Origin: Accumulibacter sp.
GTDB taxonomy: Bacteria; Pseudomonadota; Gammaproteobacteria; Burkholderiales; Rhodocyclaceae
Direction: 5' to 3'
Assembly: GCA_031274075.1 (NCBI GenBank)
Contig: JAISQQ010000451.1
Coordinates: 1 to 5,858, forward strand
DNA: 5,858 bases
In this document: positions 1 to 4,879 of the stretch, piece by piece
How positions within the stretch are numbered: position 1 is the first letter of the stretch
How the letters are laid out: the number at the start of each line of letters is the position of its first letter
Notes under the pieces: generated by a model
The model's input: only the letters and a program-made list of their open reading frames with translations
What the model was told of the DNA's origin: nothing
Database searches by the model: none
Position numbers and translations under genes: made by a program

Positions 1-32
1 TTCGGGCGGTGAGCGAGGGGGTGGCCGTGGCG

Positions 33-698
33 ATGAATACTGAAATGGCGCGTTTCAACATGATCCAGCAGCAAATCCGGCCTTGGGACGTGCTCGATGC
101 GGGCGTCCTGGCGCTGTTCGATGCCGTCAGGCGCGAGGATTTCGTTCCCGCGAAATACCAGGAACTGGCGTTTGCCGATGTCGAGATTCCCTTGAAGGAC
201 GGCGCCTTGCCGGGGCAGACCCTGTTCGCCCCGCGCGTCGAGGCGCGCTTCTTGCAGGAGCTGGCGATCAGGAATAGCGACAAGGTGCTCGAGATCGGCG
301 CGGGCAGCGGCCACATGGCCGCGCTGCTGGCGGCGAAGGCCGAATTTGTCTATGCCGTCGAGATCGATCCGGAACTGGCCGACCAAGCGCGCCGCAATCT
401 GCAAAAGGCCGGCGTCGCCAACGTCAGCGTCGATCTGGGCGACGCTTCCCAGGGATGGGATGTCCACGCGCCGTATGACGCGATCGTCGTTTCCGGGTCG
501 CTGCCGGCGCTGCCGGAAACGCTGTTGCGCCAGTTGAAGATCGGCGGCCGGCTGGTGGCCATCGTCGGCGAGGCGCCGTCGATGGAGGCGCAACGGGTCA
601 GGCGCGACGACGAGAACGGCTTCAGTAGCAAAAACCTGTTTGAAACCGTGGCGGCCCCCTTGATCAACGCTCCGCGGCAAGAAAAATTCGTCTTCTGA
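33..698 (+). CDS. Protein-L-isoaspartate O-methyltransferase family protein (Pcm-like)
   Basis: A 221-aa cytosolic, SAM-dependent methyltransferase of the PIMT/Pcm family, whose classical members methylate isoaspartyl residues in damaged proteins. Seen in the sequence: the SAM-binding motif I VLEIGAGSGH at residues 85-94, the acidic post-I motif VYAVEIDPEL at 106-115, and the N-terminal block ARFNMIQQQIRPWDVLD typical of the betaproteobacterial branch. I chose the ATG at 33 because homologues begin just before this block; an in-frame GTG at 9 would add 8 residues, and GAGGGGG at 15-21 is a weak, distant SD for 33. In classical PIMTs the loop after the N-terminal region reads GQTIS-x-P; here it is GQTLFAPR, so the conserved Ser is Phe. 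The methyltransferase fold is secure, but true isoaspartyl repair is less so. The gene lies 9 nt upstream of tolC and is probably cotranscribed with it. Confidence 0.88.
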   Translation: MNTEMARFNMIQQQIRPWDVLDAGVLALFDAVRREDFVPAKYQELAFADVEIPLKDGALPGQTLFAPRVEARFLQELAIRNSDKVLEIGAGSGHMAALLAAKAEFVYAVEIDPELADQARRNLQKAGVANVSVDLGDASQGWDVHAPYDAIVVSGSLPALPETLLRQLKIGGRLVAIVGEAPSMEAQRVRRDDENGFSSKNLFETVAAPLINAPRQEKFVF

Positions 699-707
699 GC
701 GCGGCGG

Positions 708-2075
708 ATGCTTTCAGTGGGGTTCATGCGCTCGTGGCCGCCGGCGCTTCGCCTGTCGCTGGTGTCGGCGCTGGCCTGCCTTTTGTCCTGCCTTTCCTTT
801 CAGGCGCAGGCGGTCGATCTGCTGCAGATGTATCGCGAGGCGCTGGTCAACGACGCGCAGTACGCCGCCGCGCGCGCGACGGTCGAGGCGGAACGGGAAA
901 AACTGCCGCAAGGGCGGGCCGGCCTGCTGCCGACGATCGGCGCGACGGCGGGATCGGTGTGGAACGACAACCGCTATCACAACGACAGCCAGCCCTCGTG
1001 GCAGAACGACTACAACACGCATACCTACAACGTCAGCCTGACCCAGCCGCTGTTCCGCTGGCAGAACGTCGTCCAGTACGGACAGGCCAAATGGCGGGTG
1101 GCGCAGGCCGAGGCGGTTTTCGCGCAGGCTTCGCAAGAGCTGATCCTGCGCGTCGCCAAGGCGTATTTCGACGTCTTGTACGCGCAGGAAAATCTCGCGG
1201 CGGTGCGCGCCAGCAAGGAGGCCATCGCCTCGCAACTGGCGCAGGCAAGGCAGAATTTCGAGGTGGGCACGGCGACGATCACCGACACCCACGAAGCGCA
1301 GTCGAGGTTCGATCTGGCCGTGGCGCAGGAACTGGCGGGCGAGAGCGATCTCGAGGTCAAGCGCTACGCCTTGCGCGTCATCGTCGGCAAGGAAAGCGGC
1401 GATCTGGCCCGGCTGCGCGCCGACGCGAAATTGCTGCCGCCGCGGCCGGCGAGCATAAGCCCGTGGGTGGAAGCCGCCGAGAACGACAGTTTCCACGTCC
1501 AGACGCAGCAAGCCGCGCTCGAAGTGGCGCAGCGGGAAGTCGAATACGCGCGCGCGGGCCATTATCCGACGCTCGACGTCGTCGCCAATTTCGGCAAGAG
1601 CGAGACGGTGTCCTCGGCCGCCGGCAGCGCCAGCCTGCGCACCGACGCGCGCAACATCGGCGTGCAGCTCTCGATCCCGATCTATGAGGGCGGCGCGGTC
1701 GGTTCGAGAACCCGCGAGGCCATCGCCAACCGCGGCGCCGCCCTGTCGCTGCTGGAAAATGCCCGCCGCATGGCGACGCTCGACGCGCGGCAGTCGTTCC
1801 TTGGCGTGGTCAACGGCCTGGCGCAAGTCCAGGCGCTCGACGCCGCCCTGGTGTCGAGCATCAGCGCGCTGGAAGCCAACCGGCTGGGCTACGACGTCGG
1901 CGTGCGCATCAACATCGACGTGCTCAACGCCGAGCAACAGGTTTATCTCACCCGGCGCGATCTGGCCAAGGCGCGCTACGACACGCTGCTCGCGCAGCTC
2001 GAACTGAAGGCCGCGGTCGGCGCGCTGGGCGAGACCGACCTGGAACGGATCAACCCACTGTTCGAGGCGCCGTAG
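708..2075 (+). CDS. tolC: TolC family outer membrane protein (type I secretion / efflux duct)
   Basis: A 455-aa precursor of a trimeric outer-membrane channel that joins inner-membrane ABC or RND pumps through a periplasmic adaptor to export proteins or small molecules. Residues 7-35 form a signal peptide (Arg-containing n-region, Leu/Ala-rich core, AQA before V36). The mature protein starts VDLLQMYREAL, the usual TolC N-terminus. Two OEP repeats follow, at about 36-230 and 250-445. Family marks include LTQPLFRW (111-118), FEVGTATITDTHEAQ (184-198), LSIPIYEGGA (321-330), YDVGVRINIDVLNAEQQ (395-411) and the end of repeat 2 near LKAAVGALGETDL. Length matches the TolC-type family. The start is uncertain: ATG 708 has only a GC-rich weak SD, and ATG 726 (residue 7) would give a more typical signal peptide. 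No adaptor or pump gene is in the window, so the partner system is unknown. It sits in a likely operon with the upstream methyltransferase gene. Confidence 0.93.
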   Translation: MLSVGFMRSWPPALRLSLVSALACLLSCLSFQAQAVDLLQMYREALVNDAQYAAARATVEAEREKLPQGRAGLLPTIGATAGSVWNDNRYHNDSQPSWQNDYNTHTYNVSLTQPLFRWQNVVQYGQAKWRVAQAEAVFAQASQELILRVAKAYFDVLYAQENLAAVRASKEAIASQLAQARQNFEVGTATITDTHEAQSRFDLAVAQELAGESDLEVKRYALRVIVGKESGDLARLRADAKLLPPRPASISPWVEAAENDSFHVQTQQAALEVAQREVEYARAGHYPTLDVVANFGKSETVSSAAGSASLRTDARNIGVQLSIPIYEGGAVGSRTREAIANRGAALSLLENARRMATLDARQSFLGVVNGLAQVQALDAALVSSISALEANRLGYDVGVRINIDVLNAEQQVYLTRRDLAKARYDTLLAQLELKAAVGALGETDLERINPLFEAP

Positions 2076-2196
2076 TCCAGGCACGGCGGGCGTGGCCTCG
2101 GGTTCCGGGGTCGCCGTGAGGCGAAGCGGCGCGTGGTGGCGTGGAACGACGCGGGGCGGGAAAGCGGGGCGTTTTGCGCTTGTCCGCGTCATCGCG

Positions 2197-3039
2197 TCAT
2201 CCCTTGTTGAGCAATCCCTCCAGCGCGTGCCGGCTGGCGACGAAATCGATGCGCGCCTTGACGATCCGGTCGAGTTCGGAGTCTTCGCTGTAGATGGCGG
2301 GCACCACCGCGTGGACGCGATCGTCTTTCTGGTATTCGTCCGCCTTGTCCTTGCCCCCTTTCTTCTTCGGCGGGTAGACCGCGACCGACAGGCCGCCCTG
2401 TTCCTTGACCAGGCGGAAGCACGGAATGTCGGTGGCGCCGTCGCCGATGAACACCATGTTCTCGAACGGCACCGGGCGCTCGCCCTTGGGCACGTATTTG
2501 TTGACCGCGAGGTTGTCGCTGATGTCCTTGACGCCTTTGTTGATGCGGAAAAGGAACTGCGTCTTGGTGGTGTAGTTGATGGCCAGCGCGGGCCACTGCG
2601 CCACGCCGTTTTCGTCGAAAAGGTACTTGGAGGCATAGACCGCCTCGAAGCATTTGGCGATCGAGGTGCCGGCGAAGATTTCCTCGTTGCCGGACGAGAT
2701 CAGGTAGTGCTTGAGGTCGACGTCCCGGCCCTTGGCGTAGGCGTTCATGCGCTCGAACCATCCGGGCACGCCGTCGAAGAACTTGACGGCTTCACCGCGT
2801 TTCTTGAAGTCTTCCCTCCTGACCGGCACCTTGTGCTGCTGCGCCTTGAGCAGCATCAGGTTCATGTACACCAGCACGTCGTCGGCCTGGTGTTCCCTGG
2901 CCATGGCGTTCGCTTCTTCCCAGAAGGCCTCCGGCGCTATTCCGAGCTCGGGCAGGAATTGATACTCCTGCATGTTCCCCGGAGCCAGCGTGCCGTCGAA
3001 ATCGTAGGCAACGGCCATGGTGACTTTTCTTCTGCTCAC
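2197..3039 (-). CDS. HAD-superfamily hydrolase (haloacid dehalogenase-like phosphatase)
   Basis: A 280-aa soluble HAD-fold protein, probably a phosphatase; the substrate is unknown. Motifs, numbered from the GTG start: motif I YDFDGTL at 12-18 (nucleophile D13, acid/base D15); motif II in YLISSGNEE at 112-120 (S116 or S117); a motif III Lys candidate in NYTTKTQ (K159) or RINKG; motif IV FIGDGATDIPC at 197-207, whose two Asp bind Mg2+. The segment between motifs I and II is a mostly helical cap. I chose GTG at 3039 because GGAAAGG (complement of 3047-3053) sits 7 nt upstream; the ATG at 3018 gives 273 aa and has only a weak AG-rich leader. There is no signal peptide or membrane segment. It converges on tolC with 121 nt between. 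The preceding gene ends in a terminator, so this gene probably has its own promoter, but I could not identify a convincing one. Confidence 0.9.
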   Translation of the reverse strand: MSRRKVTMAVAYDFDGTLAPGNMQEYQFLPELGIAPEAFWEEANAMAREHQADDVLVYMNLMLLKAQQHKVPVRREDFKKRGEAVKFFDGVPGWFERMNAYAKGRDVDLKHYLISSGNEEIFAGTSIAKCFEAVYASKYLFDENGVAQWPALAINYTTKTQFLFRINKGVKDISDNLAVNKYVPKGERPVPFENMVFIGDGATDIPCFRLVKEQGGLSVAVYPPKKKGGKDKADEYQKDDRVHAVVPAIYSEDSELDRIVKARIDFVASRHALEGLLNKG

Positions 3040-3046
3040 GGCAAGA

Positions 3047-3053
3047 CCTTTCC
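3047..3053 (-). promoter_or_regulatory. Ribosome binding site deciding the GTG start of the HAD gene
   Basis: GGAAAGG on the - strand lies 7 nt before GTG 3039. It supports GTG over the ATG 21 nt downstream. Its 5' edge directly abuts the heptamer repeat. Confidence 0.55.
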
Positions 3054-3088
3054 AGAGGACTGAGGACAGAGGACGGAAGACAGAGGAC
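3054..3088. repeat. Five tandem copies of a 7-nt repeat (AGAGGAC)
   Basis: The + strand reads AGAGGAC, TGAGGAC, AGAGGAC, GGAAGAC, AGAGGAC and then AG: three exact and two variant heptamers with no gaps, 35 nt in all. It lies in the 5' leader of the HAD gene immediately before its SD sequence. On the transcribed strand it is a CU-rich tract made of GTCCTCT units. It resembles the short tandemly repeated heptamers known from other bacterial genomes; whether it recurs in this genome cannot be seen here. Confidence 0.9.
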
Positions 3089-3099
3089 AGTTCGGTTGC

Positions 3100-3116
3100 C
3101 GGGCGCCTTGCGCCCG
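3100..3116. other. Perfect GC hairpin in the leader of the HAD gene
   Basis: CGGGCGC (3100-3106), a CTT loop, then GCGCCCG (3110-3116): a 7-bp perfect stem with a 3-nt loop. Neither strand has a T-tract after it, so it is not an intrinsic terminator. It lies between an unpartnered SD-like AAGGAGGAG (complement of 3132-3140) and the heptamer repeat, and would form in any transcript reading into the HAD gene from upstream. Confidence 0.6.
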
Positions 3117-3176
3117 CGAGGCCGGAGTGCTCTCCTCCTTGGCGGGGATGCGCTATCTGCAAAAGTAAGAGACAAG

Positions 3177-3212
3177 AAAAAAGCCGCTCGTTCCGACGAA
3201 CGGACGAGCGGC
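3177..3212 (-). terminator. Rho-independent terminator of the YjfB-like gene
   Basis: On the - strand GCCGCTCGT (complement of 3204-3212) pairs with ACGAGCGGC (complement of 3183-3191) across a 12-nt loop that can itself form CCG/CGG pairs. Six T residues follow at once (complement of 3177-3182). The stem begins 18 nt after the TAA stop at 3231. The opposite strand has no T-tract, so it acts only on leftward transcription. It is the only convincing terminator in the window, and would also end any waaC-waaA read-through. Confidence 0.92.
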
Positions 3213-3230
3213 GATTTCAGGAAACCGGAT

Positions 3231-3452
3231 TTACGCGAATATATTCACATTTCCGCCCACCGGGCCGGTAGTGGTGACCGGGGCGGTAGCGGTGACCGGT
3301 GCGGGGGGCGGGGTCGGCACCGCCTGCACGAGCGCCAGCGCTCCGGAGGCTTGCGTGTCGAGCGCCTTCCTGAGCACGTTCAGTTGCACGGCGCTCGAGG
3401 CCTGCGAGGTGTTGCTGGCCGAGACCGCGGAGGCTAGGGATGTAATGTTCAT
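3231..3452 (-). CDS. YjfB-type putative motility protein
   Basis: A 73-aa protein resembling the YjfB-like 'putative motility protein' family (Pfam PF14070). Seen: start MNITSLASAVS, a core at about 18-45 (QASSAVQLNVLRKALDTQASGALALVQAVP) with the family pattern of VLKKALD-like residues, and a short C-terminal NVNIFA end. Residues 46-64 are a Pro/Thr/Ala-rich linker containing two adjacent six-residue copies (APVTAT, APVTTT). There is no signal peptide and no membrane segment. The start is firm: GGAGAG (complement of 3458-3463) is 5 nt before the ATG. The family's biochemical role is unknown; the motility name comes largely from its association with flagellar regulons such as SigD in Bacillus. 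A sigma-28-like promoter upstream fits that. It lies downstream of waaA on the same strand with 98 nt between, and ends in a strong terminator, so it is probably monocistronic. Confidence 0.8.
   Translation of the reverse strand: MNITSLASAVSASNTSQASSAVQLNVLRKALDTQASGALALVQAVPTPPPAPVTATAPVTTTGPVGGNVNIFA
3266..3301. repeat. Tandem 18-nt duplication inside the YjfB-like gene
   Basis: Positions 3266-3283 and 3284-3301 are adjacent 18-nt copies differing at 2 positions. In the gene's frame they encode APVTTT and APVTAT, so the duplication keeps the frame and lengthens only the Pro/Thr linker. Confidence 0.85.
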
Positions 3453-3457
3453 TTCGT

Positions 3458-3463
3458 CTCTCC
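3458..3463 (-). promoter_or_regulatory. Ribosome binding site of the YjfB-like gene
   Basis: GGAGAG on the - strand, 5 nt upstream of ATG 3452. It is the best SD sequence among the starts in this window and supports translation of this short gene. Confidence 0.75.
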
Positions 3464-3508
3464 AGATTCGTTCACTAAAAAAATTTGGACTTCAGCACTG
3501 CACTGTCT

Positions 3509-3535
3509 ACTACGGCATCGAATTCCAAACCTTTA
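3509..3535 (-). promoter_or_regulatory. Candidate sigma-28 (FliA) flagellar promoter
   Basis: The - strand reads TAAA (complement of 3532-3535), exactly 15 nt, then GCCGTAGT (complement of 3509-3516). The FliA consensus is TAAA-N15-GCCGATAA: the -35 element, the spacer and the GCCG half of the -10 match, while the last four bases do not. Predicted transcription would start near 3500, giving a leader of about 50 nt before ATG 3452. The link to a putative motility gene raises its credibility. Confidence 0.5.
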
Positions 3536-3543
3536 GCGCTAAA
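3532..3543. promoter_or_regulatory. Perfect 12-bp palindrome, possible operator
   Basis: TTTAGCGCTAAA equals its own reverse complement. Its left half contains the TAAA -35 element of the candidate sigma-28 promoter, and it lies about 30 nt downstream of the predicted start of the sigma-70 promoter at 3581-3610. A dimeric regulator bound here could affect both. No cognate regulator is visible. Confidence 0.4.
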
Positions 3544-3550
3544 ACGATGA

Positions 3551-4879
3551 TCAATCGCGAAAGTTGCCGCAATCCCGTCTATTATAGTCGACAGCGCCGG
3601 TTTTTGTCGATCCGAATTCCTTGATCAATCCGATCGTCCTCGCGCTTGCCCCCCGGTGCGCCTGGCCAAACTCCAGCGCCGCCTGGCGCATCGCCGCCAG
3701 CGCCGCCCGATCCGCCAGCAGCGCTTGCGCCGTCCGGGCGGCGTCGTCGGCGTCGGCGACGCGCCGCGCCGCGCCGCGGGCCAGCGCGTCCTCGGTGGCC
3801 TGGGCGAAATTGTAGGTATGCGGCCCGGCCAGCACCGGGCAGCCGCAGGCGGCGGCCTCGATCAGGTTCTGGCCGCCGAAGGGCAGCAGCGTTCCGCCGA
3901 TCAGGGCGATGTCGGCCGCCGCGAAATAGGCCGGCATCTCGCCCATGCTGTCGCCCAGCCACACGCGCGTCTCCGGCGCGGGGAACTGCCCGCGGCCGCG
4001 CCGGCGGAAAGGCAGCCGGCGCTCTTCGACCAGGGCGGCCACCTCGTCGAAACGCTGCGGGTGGCGCGGAACCAGCAGCAGTAGCAAACCACCGGGCGGG
4101 CCGAGGCCGAGGCGGACGAAGGCGTCGAGAATGAGCGCTTCTTCCCCTTCGCGGGTGCTGGCGGCCAGCCAGACCGGACGGCGGCCGAGCGCTTGCCGCC
4201 AATCGGCGCCGAGCTGGAGTTTTTCCCGGGCGGGCGTGACGTCGAACTTGAGGTTGCCGGTGACGCGCACGTTTTGCGCGCCGAGGCTTTCCAGGCGCGA
4301 GGCGTCGGCCGGGGTTTGCGCCGCCACCGCCGCGAGTTTCTTCAGCGCCGGCCGGATCAGCGGCGGCAGCGGGAAACGCTGATAGGCGCGCTGCGATTTG
4401 GGCGACAGGCGGGCATTGACCAGCAGCAGCGGAAGCGCGCGCGCGTGCGCGGCGGCGATCAGGTTCGGCCAGATTTCCGTTTCCATCAGCAGTCCGACGC
4501 GCGGCTTGAAATGATCGAGGAAGCGCGCGCAGGCGTCGGGCAGGTCGTAGGGCAGGTAGGCTTGCGCCAGGCGCGGCGCGTGCTTGCCGGCGAGTTCGGC
4601 GCCGGTGGCGCGGCCGGTCGGCGTCATGTGCGTGAGCAGCAGCGAATGTCCAGGGTATTCCGCCAGCAGCGCCTGGATCAGCGGTTCGGCGGCGCGGGTC
4701 TCGCCGACCGAGACGGCGTGCAGCCAGAGCAGCGGCGGCGGCGGCGGCGCGGCATAAAAACCGTAGCGTTCGCCGAGGTGGCGCCGGTACTCGGGCTGCC
4801 GGCGCGCGCGCCAGGCGAGCCGCAGCCAGACCAGCGGCTGAACGAGGTAGAACAGCAGGGCGTAGGCGAAGCGGATCAT
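3551..4879 (-). CDS. waaA: 3-deoxy-D-manno-octulosonic acid (Kdo) transferase
   Basis: A 442-aa GT-B glycosyltransferase that adds Kdo from CMP-Kdo to lipid IVA at the cytoplasmic face of the inner membrane, in lipid A/LPS inner-core synthesis. Residues 1-20 are a hydrophobic membrane anchor. Marks of the family: HAVSVGETRAAEPLI (54-68) with the expected catalytic Glu at E60; ThrHisMetThrProThrGly near 83-89; LLMETEIWPNLI (130-141); VTGNLKFD (206-213); and the nucleotide-sugar region GGTLLPFGGQNLIEAAACGCPVLAG (328-352). Length is close to that of other family members. ATG 4879 overlaps the waaC stop as ATGA, implying translational coupling. A five-Pro run (45-49) comes from a GCG-type trinucleotide tract at about 4732-4749. 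The number of Kdo residues added cannot be told from sequence. No terminator follows the stop, so transcripts may run into the YjfB-like gene. Confidence 0.96.
   Translation of the reverse strand: MIRFAYALLFYLVQPLVWLRLAWRARRQPEYRRHLGERYGFYAAPPPPPLLWLHAVSVGETRAAEPLIQALLAEYPGHSLLLTHMTPTGRATGAELAGKHAPRLAQAYLPYDLPDACARFLDHFKPRVGLLMETEIWPNLIAAAHARALPLLLVNARLSPKSQRAYQRFPLPPLIRPALKKLAAVAAQTPADASRLESLGAQNVRVTGNLKFDVTPAREKLQLGADWRQALGRRPVWLAASTREGEEALILDAFVRLGLGPPGGLLLLLVPRHPQRFDEVAALVEERRLPFRRRGRGQFPAPETRVWLGDSMGEMPAYFAAADIALIGGTLLPFGGQNLIEAAACGCPVLAGPHTYNFAQATEDALARGAARRVADADDAARTAQALLADRAALAAMRQAALEFGQAHRGASARTIGLIKEFGSTKTGAVDYNRRDCGNFRD
3581..3610 (-). promoter_or_regulatory. Candidate sigma-70 promoter inside the waaA 3' end
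   Basis: The - strand has TCGACA (complement of 3605-3610; 5 of 6 matches to TTGACA), 18 nt, then TATAAT (complement of 3581-3586; perfect). A start near 3574 would give a leader of about 120 nt for the YjfB-like gene. It overlaps the last codons of waaA, where coding constraint (Val-Asp-Tyr-Asn) could produce it by chance, but the match in such GC-rich DNA is striking. Confidence 0.55.

Noticed and set aside
2082..2118. Possible bidirectional terminator (CACGGCG paired with CGCCGTG) between tolC and the HAD gene
   Set aside because: Seven-bp stem with a 23-nt loop and no T-tract on either side; too weak in GC-rich DNA.
2162..2181. AAGCG/CGCTT hairpin after tolC
   Set aside because: Only five base pairs and the T-run lies in the loop, not after the stem.
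714..2636. 640-aa open frame on the - strand across tolC and part of the HAD gene
   Set aside because: Arg/Ala/Gln-rich low-information translation, antisense to a clear TolC and crossing into the HAD gene in another frame; a by-product of high GC.
2092..3063. 323-aa open frame on the + strand opposite the HAD gene
   Set aside because: The - strand carries all HAD motifs in order; the + strand product shows no recognisable domain and is the antisense shadow.
3054..3088. CRISPR array
   Set aside because: Units are 7 nt with no spacers; a simple tandem repeat.
3453..3550. Sigma-54 promoter upstream of the YjfB-like gene
   Set aside because: A GG and GC pair exists near 3516-3530 but without the N10 spacing or the surrounding consensus.
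4732..4749. GCG trinucleotide run as a regulatory repeat
   Set aside because: It lies inside waaA, encodes a short proline run, and is expected at this GC content.
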